Source: Asaia prunellae JCM 25354
Lineage (GTDB): Bacteria > Pseudomonadota > Alphaproteobacteria > Acetobacterales > Acetobacteraceae
DNA length: 64,000 bases
Direction of reading: 5' to 3'
NCBI RefSeq assembly: GCF_000613885.1
Contig: NZ_BAJV01000001.1
Span: 186,001 to 250,000, forward strand
The translations under genes were made by a program, and so were the position numbers. Every line of letters begins with the position of its first letter. The stretch's first letter is position 1. The notes below the pieces were generated by a model. It ran no database searches, was not told the DNA's origin, and was given only the letters and a program-made list of their open reading frames with translations. Positions 19,408-30,800 of this stretch are shown here, piece after piece.

Positions 19408-21839
19408 TCAGGATACTGTCAGTGTCTCGCTCTTTCCCGAACCTTCCGGCTTCTCACCCCCTGGCTGCAACCCGGCCAGCCCTGTCACTTCAACAAAACG
19501 AGTCGGATAGGGCAGATGAATACCGCGAACTTCAAAGGCCTTCTTGAGACGACGATAGAATTCGCGCTGAACCGGCCAACGCCCTGCGGTCGTGGTGGGT
19601 AGCGTTCCACGTACTGTTACCGAAGTCTGGTTGAGGGAATCAACTCCCCACAACTGGAAATTATCGATGATCAGGGCACCGAAACGCTCTTCGGCCCGCA
19701 TCTCGCCGTGATCTCATTGATCACTGCCACAACCTCATCCGTATCGGTTTCATACCCTGTCTCGGTCACGATCATCGCCCTGGCGAAATCACGATTGTAA
19801 TTGATGATCTGGCCCAGCGAGCTGAAGGGGAAAATATTCATGGAGCCGTCGTTGGCACGCACGTGCACTGTACGCAGCGAGAGATGCTCAACGATACCAT
19901 AAGTGCCGTTCAGGGTGACCGCATCGCCAACCGTCAGCGCATTTTCCATGAGCAGAAAGATACCATTGATAAAATCCTGCACCAGTTTCTGGGACCCGAA
20001 GCCCAGCGCCACACCAAAAATCGATGCACCAGCCAGCAACGGCGCCACATTCACCCCGATCTCGCTAAGAATCGTCAACCCGATTACCGTTACCAGAACA
20101 ACCAGCAATACAATACGAATCATGGGCTGAAGTGTGCGCACACGAGCAAGCCGCGCCGCGCCGTCGTCCTGCGCCCCTACCTTGCGCGCATAACGCTCCA
20201 GAGTGATGTTACTGCCCTCCCAGACGAGTACACCCAGAAACAGGGCGATCAGCACTGTCATCGAAGAGGAAATCAGCCTGTATCCAAGACCGCCCACGCC
20301 AAACAGTGCTTTGATGGGCGCGCCCCATGCACTGGCAAGAGCGAGGACGGTCAAGGCAATGATGACCACAGACGTCACGCGCTGTGCAGGCGCGTAATAC
20401 CGGGTAAAACGTGTCTGGGTATCCTCACCCAGAGCCACCCACCCCGGCGCGGTACGAAACACCCGTTCCAGCAATCCGTAAAGCACAATGCTGACAAACC
20501 GCATGATGACAAGCGCAATCGCACTGCGCAGGAACAGCTTCCAGATCGCAGCATAGCCATGATGGATCTCTGCAGCCCAGACCAGCCACAGGCCCATATC
20601 GAAGAACAAGGCTGCAATCCACCAGACCCGTCCGAACAGATGAAGCGAGCCAGCAGCCAACCCCTTCTTCTCACCCCGATCGCAAAAACGCATTACACGT
20701 CCGCGGCTCCGCATGATCATGACAGCAACCATGAGATGCAATACCAGGGTCACAATCTTGAGAAGCGCCTCGACGACATTGTCCGGCAGACCGCAATCAT
20801 CCAGTGTTTCAAGCGCGGCGGCGGAAATACCTGTGGTAATCACCAGCAACCGGATCCAGTCGAACAGAAAGACCGAGGCGGAATCAGAAAGCATGGCCAG
20901 ACGCAGCCACGGGCGCTTGGGCGCCAGAATGGTCCTGGCAGCCACGATCAGCCCGCCGGCAATCAGCGCTGTCAGACTCAAGGCCCGGAGCAGGGCCTCG
21001 GTTGTGTCATCGCCATCTGGATCAAACATGACCATCAGCAGGGCAATAAGCGGCACGACAAGTACGGGCAGACAGTCAAGCAGCAGACAAAAAATACTGT
21101 AGGGCAGACGCTTGAGTACTAGAAGCAGGCGAAAAAGAGCTCCCTGATGGCGCAGGCGTGAAAGGCGTTCCTTGTCCTTGCTCTCTTCTTCCTCGACCGT
21201 CACCTTATCAGGAGAAACGGTCGACGCCTCTCTCTCGACTGCCTCCTGAGCGGCTTGCCGATCGCCTCTTCCCTTGATGAACGCTGCATGACCCTTCCTG
21301 CGCGCCATCGCCTCGATCCGGCCACGCGGACCACGGAGCAGGAAACGAAGTGCATAGAACAGGGCCGTGCTGCTGCCGGCCAGAATGACAGCTCTCAGAA
21401 GCAGCTTGAGCGTTTTTTTCCGATCGCTCTCACTGTTACTCATATGGCGCCACCAGGGCTCAATGGCGCGCACATCGACAACCGTCCGCAAAAGCGTGTG
21501 CGCCTGGCCACTGACAGCGCGGCTCCAGTCAGTCGCACTCCCCAGTATCTCTGCACCAAGTCCGTCAGGCTTCAGTTTTGCCTGAGTACCGTGGGTACTC
21601 CCCTTTTGAGCCTGAGTCAGATTTTGCAGCGTCGTCAGAAATTCGCGACGCTTGGTCTCGTCATTCAGAACAGAAGCAAGCTGTCTGGCCTGTTCGGTCG
21701 TGATGCGTGGCACATCATTGCCGGTAGAGACCGTTTGCGCCTGCACAGGCTGGGTGACGCATAGCAGGATACCAAACAGCAGCGTCATGAATGCCGGAAA
21801 CAGGGCACGGCACGATAACGCTCGGGAACGGGGCAGCAT
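19408..21839 (-). CDS. MscS-family mechanosensitive channel with large N-terminal membrane region, frame broken
   Basis: Begins at ATG 21839 with AAGGAA eight bases upstream and a signal peptide (MTLLFGILLCVTQPVQAQ). A long periplasmic and multi-helix region follows, then the MscS core: GVALGFGSQKLVQDFINGIFLLMENALTVGD, then NGTYGIVEHLSLRTVHVRANDG. The frame breaks near 19712; one G restored in cggcgagatg (gene strand) joins INEITA to EMRAEERFGALIIDNFQL. Total about 810 residues, a YbdG/YnaI-like large form. It probably relieves osmotic pressure in the inner membrane. The frame open upstream of 21839 overlaps hemA and is not coding. Confidence 0.85.
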
Positions 21840-21874
21840 CAGGAAATTCCTTGCAGGAAACAGGACATGACAAA

Positions 21875-21898
21875 CGCCCCTGCCTATGACGAGGGGCG
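21875..21898 (-). terminator. Rho-independent terminator of hemA
   Basis: CGCCCCT (21875-21881) pairs with AGGGGCG (21892-21898). Read on the minus strand the stem is followed by TTTGTC. It lies 78 bases past the hemA stop and before the mscS start. Confidence 0.6.
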
Positions 21899-21975
21899 CA
21901 GTCAGAGCAATCCGGGAAGGGTCGGCCGGGAGATCTGCAGCGTCAGAAAAAACGCCAGACACTCCCGGGGAGCAA

Positions 21976-23196
21976 TCAGGCCGCTTCTGACAGACGATGT
22001 TCACGCCACAGGATTGCAAGCGCCGAGACAAGAGAGGCGATATCTTCCCGACGATGGAGCGGGCCTGGTGTAATGCGCAGACGTTCTGTTCCACGGGGAA
22101 CAGTAGGATAATTGATGGGCTGGATATAATGGCCGAAGCGCTGAAGCAACGCATCTGACAGAGCCCGGCATTGCGTGGCATCTCCCACCATCACAGGCAC
22201 GATATGCGATGGGTTGGCCAGATGCGGTATGTTGGCCCGATCAAGGCTCTCACGCAGCCAGGCAACAGCCTGTCTATGCGCCTGACGTTCTGCTTGGCTC
22301 TGGCGCAGATGGCGGATACTGGCCAGGGCACCTGCGGCGATCATGGGTGGCAAAGCTGTCGAGAAAATGAAACCCGATGCAAAGGACCGAACGAAATCAC
22401 ACAGGGCTGCCGTGCCGGTAATATAGCCGCCAACGACACCAAACCCCTTACCGAGTGTTCCTTCAATGACCGAAAGCCGGTGTGCAATACCCAGCTCCTC
22501 TGCCACGCCACCGCCCTGATGGCCATAAAGCCCGACAGCATGGACCTCATCAAGATAGGTCAGGGCATTATAACGATCCGCCAGATCACAGAATGCTTCG
22601 ATCGGAGCAATATCCCCATCCATGGAATAGACGGATTCGAAAGCAATGATCTTGGGCGTATCGAGTGGAAGTGCCTTCAGCTTCTCTTCGAGATCGGCAA
22701 CATCATTGTGACGGAAGATCATCTTCTCGGCACGGGAGTGACGAATGCCCTCAATCATCGAAGCATGATTGGCAGCATCCGACAGCACGACACAGCCCTT
22801 CAGGCGTGCGGCGATTGTACCCAGCGTCGCCCAGTTGGACAGATAGCCGGAGTTGAAGAGCAAGGCAGCTTCCTTGCCATGCAGAGAGGCCAGCTCGGCC
22901 TCAAGCGCCACATGTTCGTGATTGGTACCTGAGATGTTGCGTGTTCCTCCGGCGCCGGCACCGCTACGTTCCAGGCTTTCATGCATGGCCTTCAACACGT
23001 CGGGATGCTGCCCCATCCCCAGATAATCATTGGAGCACCAGACCGTGATGTCGCGTTTGAGCCCATGATGATAGGCGTGGGGAAACTGACCGGCATGACG
23101 CTCCAGCTCGGCAAAATGCCGATAGCTGCCGTCAGCCTTGAGCCCGTCAAGGGCTGTCTGGAAAAACCGGTCATAGACCGCATCTGCCTGCGCCAT
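21976..23196 (-). CDS. hemA: 5-aminolevulinate synthase
   Basis: Complete, 406 residues. This PLP enzyme joins glycine and succinyl-CoA to give 5-aminolevulinate, the Shemin route to heme found in Alphaproteobacteria. Visible motifs are GAGAGGTRNISGT, the PLP-pocket aspartate in YLDEVHAVGLYG and the Schiff-base lysine in EGTLGKGFGVVGGY. The start ATG 23196 follows AAGGAG. It is transcribed alone, with its own terminator, and is divergent from the MFS gene. Confidence 0.95.
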   Translation of the reverse strand: MAQADAVYDRFFQTALDGLKADGSYRHFAELERHAGQFPHAYHHGLKRDITVWCSNDYLGMGQHPDVLKAMHESLERSGAGAGGTRNISGTNHEHVALEAELASLHGKEAALLFNSGYLSNWATLGTIAARLKGCVVLSDAANHASMIEGIRHSRAEKMIFRHNDVADLEEKLKALPLDTPKIIAFESVYSMDGDIAPIEAFCDLADRYNALTYLDEVHAVGLYGHQGGGVAEELGIAHRLSVIEGTLGKGFGVVGGYITGTAALCDFVRSFASGFIFSTALPPMIAAGALASIRHLRQSQAERQAHRQAVAWLRESLDRANIPHLANPSHIVPVMVGDATQCRALSDALLQRFGHYIQPINYPTVPRGTERLRITPGPLHRREDIASLVSALAILWREHRLSEAA

Positions 23197-23521
23197 CTCT
23201 TCTCCTTCTCTTCAGCACCTAGCGCAGAACAGCTTAAGACGTTGCAGGGCAAGTTAAACTCACGTTATGGACGCCGTCTGGTTGTGCAGCCTGAACACGT
23301 CAATCAGCATCAATGCGGTCTCATTCCTTCTGCCCTGCGTGAAAGACAGGTCTGAGCTTCCCATAATGCATTGCCGGATGATCCGGAGCATTCTCCATCT
23401 TTCCCGAGACAGGACTCGATTTTTGCACAGGGGCAAGGCAGAATAGGGAGTGAAACAGTCCCCTATCTGATGCGCTAGTTACGCTCCCTCTTCACTTTCC
23501 ATTCTGTTCAAGGACGAGACC
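23197..23521. other. Divergent promoter region, hemA / MFS
   Basis: 325 bases with no credible gene. AAGGA at 23510-23514 serves the MFS start. No operator dyad stood out. Confidence 0.35.
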
Positions 23522-24789
23522 ATGTCGGCCTCCGCCCGCCCTTCACCCCTGTCACAACTGCTCTCCTACCCCCCGCTGGTCGCCCTCAAACCCTATTGGC
23601 GCGTAACAATCGCTGCCTTTCTCGGCTGGTTTCTCGATGCCTTCGATCAGACAGCCCTGCTTCTGACCCTGCCTGATATCTCTCATGATTTCGGCGTGAC
23701 TATCAGTGCCATGGGTACGGTTCTGCTTGCACAAAGCATCGGGCGAGCCATTGGCAACACAGGCTGGGGCTGGCTGGCTGACCGTTACGGACGCCGCCTT
23801 GCCTTTCTGCTCGGCGTGCTCTGGTTCGGGATTTTCTCGGCAGCGACAGGATTCTCGAACGGTCTGATCAGCATGATCGTCATACAGTTTCTCTTTGGTA
23901 TCGGTTTTGGAGGGGAATGGACTGCATCTGCTGCATTGCTGATGGAGAGCGTCCCCGGTCGCAGCCGCGCCATGGCGTCTGCCATCATGATGTCGGGCTA
24001 TGAACTGGGCTTTCTGGCTGCAACGGCTGCACAAGCAATCATCCTGCCGCACTACTCATGGCGCCTTCTCTTCTTTATCGGGCTCGCCCCTGCCCTGCTC
24101 GCTCTGTTTATCCGCATCGGCGTCCAGGAAAGTCCGGTCTGGAAGCTCAAACAGGAAGAACGCCAGAACGCGACCGAAGAGGCACCGGTAGCCAAGGCAA
24201 AATTCGTACTGACCATAGCTGCCATACAGGCCATTGCCCTTATGTCCTTTCTGGAATTCCAGAAAGCTGCCATCTACAGTCTCTATCCAACAATTTTGCG
24301 CAACGTTCACCATCTGAGCCCGGCTCTCATTTTCTGGCCAATCAGCTGCTTTTGTATCGGCTCTCTCGTCGGCAAGCTTGGGTGCGGCGCGCTGGCAAGC
24401 CGTTTTGGCGATCTTCGCGTCATTATCGGGACGCTTATTGTCGTCGTATTGACCATTTACCCCTTCCTGAGCGCCAGTTCCTATCCTGTCCTGCTGATTG
24501 CCGCTGTGATCATGGGGCTTGCAGCCTCAGGCGTGTTCGCTCTGGTGCCGCATTATCTCGCAAAACGCTTTCCGTCAGATACGCGTAGCTTTGGCATGGG
24601 ATTGAGCTATGCGATTGGTTCATTGGGTCAGGGTCTGGCGGGCAAGCTCGTGCCGGTTTGCGGTCGCTCTCTGGGGTTACCGTTGTCGGCGCAGCTCTTT
24701 GTGATCGGATCGAGCGTGATTGTGGGGGCAATTGCCTTATTGAACCAAAGGAACTGCCTGGAGAAACCATGGAGATCGAACAGGACTGA
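23522..24789 (+). CDS. MFS transporter, metabolite:H+ symporter type, frame slip near C-terminus
   Basis: A 12-helix major facilitator with the signature GWGWLADRYGRRLAF between helices 2 and 3. The GFGGEWTASAALLMESV segment is typical of aromatic-acid/metabolite:H+ symporters. The single open frame continues to 24907 through the terminator hairpin, which is implausible. In the frame +1 from about 24738 the tail reads EPKELPGETMEIEQD and stops at 24787-24789, a normal MFS ending. So one base is probably missing near 24735-24740. The substrate is unknown; a sugar acid or organic acid is likely from family and host. Confidence 0.82.
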
Positions 24790-24819
24790 TCTGCACAGGC
24801 TTTTTCTTCGAATAAAAAA

Positions 24820-24851
24820 GGCCGGAAGAGGAAACCTCTTCCGGCCTTTTT
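24820..24851. terminator. Bidirectional rho-independent terminator
   Basis: A 12-bp perfect stem, GGCCGGAAGAGG (24820-24831) with CCTCTTCCGGCC (24835-24846), AAA loop, five Ts after it and an A run before it. It separates the convergent MFS and PKS genes and can serve both. Confidence 0.92.
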
Positions 24852-24873
24852 CCTGCAGGATACTACCCTTTCC

Positions 24874-27800
24874 TCAGGCAGAAGCGAGGGCATTCAGGCT
24901 GATCTGACGCAGAACATTTTTGGCAATCTCACGAACCGGTTCGTTCCGCGAAAGTACGAGCAGCGAAATCTCGACATTGAATTCCGTCTTGATCGCCGTC
25001 TGGATTTCAACACCAGCAAGAGAGTCGACACCCAGCTCATTCGGACGGGCACCCGGATCAATACTGTCAGGCGCCATCTTCAGAACACCACCAAGGATCG
25101 TCTTGACGTTCTCCAGTATGAAATCATAGCGCTCTTCCGGAGACAGTGCCTGAAGGTGAGCCAGCTTCTGCGCTGAAGAGTTCCGCACATTCTTCTCACG
25201 ACGAATGAGTGCAAATTTGGGATTGCGCTCCAACGCACCGTGATGGGCAAAACAGGTTTCCCAGTCGATAGCCATCGCCGCGACCGTATCGCGATCCCGG
25301 TTGAGAAGATCCGGCAAGAGCGACAAAGCCTCGTCGCCAGGCAGGAGCCTGAAACCGGCATTTTCAAAGAGCTGTACGACACCGGCTTCCTGAGCCAGCA
25401 TGCCCACTTCAGCAATTGGCCCCCATTGCACTGAAATGGCCGGGAAACCTTCCTTGCGCCGCGCACTGGCAAGGGCATCAAGCCAGGCATTTGCCGCGAG
25501 ATAACTGCTCTGGCCAATATTACCGGTAACAGTCACGATTGACGAGTAAAGCACAAAGTAATCAAGCGGGCAGTCTCTCGTAAGCTCATCAAGATGACGT
25601 CCACCAAGGATTTTGGGAGTCATAACCTTGCGCAGGCTTTCCTCGGTGAATTTCGAGATCAATCTGTCATCAAGGACGCCTGCAGCATGAAAAACACCCT
25701 TCAACGGGCGGCCAGCCTCAAGAATAGCCGCTTTGATACGAGCCACATCGTCCCGCACACTCACGTCGCCATAGTGCAGAGTGATCCGTGCACCGGCCTT
25801 TTTCAGCGCCTTGATCTTCGCTACGGTCTCGGCATCATTACGTTTCCCACGCCCCATCAAATGGAGATGACGCGCACCGTTGCCTGCAAGCCATGCCGCA
25901 GTTGCAAGTCCCAACCCGCCCTGACCGCCTGTCACAAGATAGGCGGCTTCCGGATCAACTGGTCTCACAGGCTGACGCTGGGCGCGTACATCCGAAAGAT
26001 CCTCATAAGATACGATGATTTTACCGATATGTTTCGCCGAAGACATGAATTTGAAGGCTTCGCGTACCTCGGATGCCGGAAAGACCTTATGAGGCAGGAT
26101 GACCGTATCGAATCTCCGCGACAGGTAGGGAATACGACCAAAAAGTGCCACGGCTCTGCGACGGTCTCTGGCCATCATGAGATCAAGATCGAAGCTGTGG
26201 AACGAGACATTCCCGTTGAAGCTGAACTGGGACAGATCACGCTTTTCCCAGATATCCTTCTTGCCGATCTCGACAAAACGTCCCGTGTTGCAGAGCAAGG
26301 CAAGGCTGTGAGCCTGCATTTCGCCTGGCAGGCTGTTCAGCACAACATCGACACCCTTGCCGTCAGTCGCGTCAAGAATGCCTTCATAAAAAGCAAGACT
26401 GCGTGAATCCCAGACAGCTTCACAACCACGATCAAGAAGAATCTGCCGTTTCTCGTCACTGCTTGCCGTGGCAAAAATACGCGCACCGATAATCTTGGCA
26501 ATCTCGATCGCAGCCAGTCCGACACCACCGGCAGCAGAATGCACAAGCAGGATTTCACCCTTCTTGAGGTGAGCCAGATCATGCAGGCAATACAGTGCAG
26601 TCCCGATGGCGATAGGGAGTCCCGCTGCTTCGATGACTGTGAGAGGACGACCTGCCGTTTCGAACAGATCCAGCGGCATTACACGAAGGTCCTTGGCCGG
26701 CAGGGTCATATGCGAGGCAAAGCATCCCGGATGGGAGGTCAGATAACGCTTGCCGACCTCAAATCTCTTCACTCCCTTGCCAACCGCAACAACCTCCAAG
26801 CAGCATTCCATGCCCATTTCAGTCGTGTGATAGGTATCGAGAAGGAATTTCTCCGGCAGGACGGAAATGCCTTTCAGCATATCCTTGAAGTTGAGTGAGG
26901 TCGCCAGAATCCGGATTGTGATTTCGCCACGCCCTGGTGGACGCACATCAAAGGCCGTGTAGTAAAGTCCATCCAGCGTACCAGTACGGCTTTTCTGAAG
27001 CTTGATGCCAGGCGAGCCCGGCAATTGTGCGAGCTTCCTGTCTGGCTGACCTTCAATTGGCATAAAGCGCGGCACAAAGCGGCGCCCCTCGCGCAAGGCA
27101 ACCTCGGCTTCGGAATCATCATGCAGGATCTCCCCTGCAAGAGCCGTCAGGGAATCGGGTGTGGCCAGTGTATCGATGTCGATCACCTTGCCGCGGAATT
27201 CCGGACGCTCATCAACAAAACCCTTGAAGAATCCGACCAAGGCAGCGCCATCGGGAGACACTATGGCCGGTTTTGCAAGCATTTCTTCCGGATCGAAAAA
27301 CAGTGCATTTTCAGAAACGAAGATGAATTGAGGCTGCTGTTCGCCTCCATCGATGAGAAGGCGTTTGCCAAATTTCACCAATGCATTGACCTGATCGACA
27401 ATTGTGTCGAATGCGCCATCGGGAAAAGATCCTGCGTGATACAGGATGGCATCGAGAGAGAGGCCTGGCTCCAGACCAATCGTCTCTGCGGTAATATCGC
27501 CGGACCGCGGGACTGAGAGAACGGTCACACCATTGTCTTCAAGAAGTGCAACAAGCTTTTTGAGAGGTGCAGTCCTGGGTCCGGTAACCAGAATGGTCTT
27601 GGGCTCAGCGAAAAGGATAGACGGCTCGGTCTCGGTCCATTTCGTGAAATATTCCTGCTTTTCTGCTACCTGTGCCGTATCCTTGCGAACACGCGGCACT
27701 TCAGCAAAACGCATCCCCCTTACTTCGGCAACTGGCATGCCCTCTATGGTATAAAGACGCATATTCGCCTCGATCTGGCTCTGACTGATCGAGGTAATCT

Positions 27801-30800
27801 CCACCCGGGCAACAATTTCAGTAACGCCCTTGCTAAAACAGCTCAGGCGCTCAAAACCGACCGGCACATACATATGATCGTTGTAACTCTCGGGAATGAG
27901 ACCGATCAAAGCATGCATGGCGCCATCCAGAAGCGCCGGATGCAGGTAATAGGCAGGAGCAGCGTCCAGCTCGGCCTCAGTCAGTGCAATACGGGCATAG
28001 GCGACTTCTCCCTGTACGGCAAAGCGCTGCAAGGTCTGGAAGCGTGGTCCATAATGGAAACCAAAAGCGCGAACCTTCTCGTAAAGCCCTGCACCTTCAA
28101 GCCCTTTGGCAAGGCAATCATGTGCCTCGTCTTTGTCCAGCACCGGCATGGGCCACGGTGCAGCTGACAGAATATCGACCCTGCCATGGTCGAGCCACAT
28201 CTCGCTGTATTCTTCCTTTGCGCTGAAAAAGCGCAGGGTCTTTTTCGCTTCGTCATAATCAAGATGCATGACCGGGTTATCGCCAGTCTGCACTACCAGC
28301 GGCGCAGTAATCTCGAAATTCTCGAGGATAATTCCTGTCTGGCCCTCGACCTCATGCCCAACTGCCAGGGCTGCTTCAACAAAGCCTGCTGCAGGCAGCA
28401 GAACCACGTTATCAATGCAGTGATCCTTGAGCCACGGCACATTAAGTCCGGTCAGATCGACGACCCATGACTTGCCCGGTGTCATGGCTCCAAAGCCAAT
28501 CAGAGGATGGCTGTCACCACCCTGGCGGAAACGTCTCTCACGCTCATTCTCGACCCAGAACTCTTCGCGTGACCAGCGATACGCCGGAAGATCAATCAGC
28601 TCACCGCCTGTGATGGACCGCCAGTCAAGACGTGCCGTCTGCAAGATGATCGCGGCGACTGCATTCTCGAGGCATTTCTCCTCTTTCTCCTGGCGATTTA
28701 GCGTACTGATCACGCTCAGCTTGGCTTGATGCTTGTCTGCAACCGATTTGAGTGAACGCCCTATCACCGGATGCGGACTTATCTCAACAAATTGAGTGAA
28801 ACCATCATTCAGACAGGCTTCGGCAGCCGAAGCAAAAAGGACGGGCTGTCGGGCATTACTGAACCAGTATCCGGAATCCACACGATGATCTTCTGCCGTG
28901 AGCGTCCCTGAAACAGTAGAGTAGAAGGGTATGCTGGCCGCCTTGGGAGCAAGCGACTCAAGAGCGGATTTCAGATCGGATTCGATACGATCCATAGCCG
29001 GACTGTGAAAAGGCACCTCAACATTGAGAATACGATTGAACAGGCCTTTTTCCGATAGATATGCTGAGAGGATCTTTATACCAGCTTCCGGCCCGGCCAC
29101 AGTGCAGGTATTGGGAGCATTGACCGCTGCCACGCAGAGTTCGGGTGCTTGCGTGTCAATAATCTCCTGAACAGCCTCGGCAGACAGGCCAACAGCGAGC
29201 ATACGCCCCGTACCATCAAGGCTGCCCTGCAAGGCACTTCGGTGGTAAATGACTTTTACAGCGTCATCAAGACTCAGCGCGCCAGCAATATAGGCTGCCG
29301 CGACCTCCCCCATGCTATGTCCCAGAACAGCGTCAGGCATGATGCCCTGCTGGGCCAGATATTCGGTCACTAGAATCTGAATGACAAAAATTGCAGGCTG
29401 AAGAATAGCAGTATTGTTGATACGGGAAGAGTCTTCTTCCTTCAGGATTTCGTCGCAGATGGAAAATCCGGACAATGCCCTGAAAAGCGTATCGCAACGT
29501 CTTGCCTTGGCCAAAACCGGCTCAGGCGCATGACTTAACAGATAACGCCCCATCCCCCACCACTGCGGGCCCACACCAGAATAGACAAAAACGATACCCA
29601 GACCGGATTGGGCCTCGACGGTTGCCTGAAACATATCCTCATGACGCTGATCCTGCAGATACGCGTCGAGTTTTTCACCCAGATCCTGTTCATCACGAGC
29701 CAGGACAAGAAGACGGTGTCGAAACAGGGTCCGCGACGTAGCAAGACTGAACGCGAGATCTCCCAATCGCGGACAGGACTCATCAGAGAGACGGTCACGA
29801 TAGGCTGCCGCCATGAGAGGCAATGAGGGCTTGGAGAAAGCCGTCAGCAGAAACGGAATTTTGTCATTGATCCGCTTTGCCCTGACAGCCTTGCTGGAAA
29901 CTGCCTTACCTGGTTCCGGACGACGGAGCAGGGCAATAGCATTCGTGCCGCCATAGCCAAACGAGTTTACCCCGGCATAACGCGCTACGCCCTTTGTAGC
30001 GATTGACCGCATCTCTCCTCGAGGAACATCAAGATTCCATTCATCAAGATGAATGGAAGGATTGATCGTTTGCAAACGCGGTTGCGGTGGAGCCATCTGA
30101 TGACGCAGGCACAGCGCAGCCTTGAGCGTGCCAAGTGCTCCAGCCGCCGCTTCTGTATGACCAAGATTGGCCTTGATCGCACCGATGACCAGTTTTTCGT
30201 CTTTGAACCGGGCAATAGATTGCGACAAAGCATAGGTCTCAATCGGATCACCTGCCGGTGTTCCCGTGCCATGGGTCTCGACATAAGCGACATCATTGGG
30301 TTCGACCTGGGCTATCTCAAGAACCTCAGTCATGAGACGCGACTGCGCTCCGGCATCAGGCGAAGTCAGAAACTGGGTACGTCCGTCCGAATTCACCCCG
30401 GTAGCGCTGACAATGGCATGAATCGTGTCACCGTCGCGTTCGGCATCTTCCAGGCGTTTGAGAATGAAAACCACCCCGCCCTCGCCACGGCCATAACCGT
30501 CAGCAGCAGCATCGAAACTCTTCGAACGCCCATCACGCGCGATAAAATGTCCTTTGGACATGATGATAGAGGTCTGGGGACAGATCATAAGACTGACGCC
30601 GCCTGTAACAGCAACATCTATCTCCCCCTCATTCAGGCTACGGCAAGCCTGATGCAAGGCAACGAGTGACGAGGAACAGGCCGTGTCAATCGACATGCAC
30701 GGACCCTGAAAATCAAAAACATGGGCCAAACGGGCTGAAAGCATGGTTGAGGGCGTTGCAGTCGCTGCAAAATGATCACGCACAGTTGGCAAGTTATAGG

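Noticed and set aside
19863-21122. 419-codon open frame on the plus strand
   Set aside because: Antisense to mscS; rich in His, Gln and Lys with no domain. The minus strand has clear MscS motifs.
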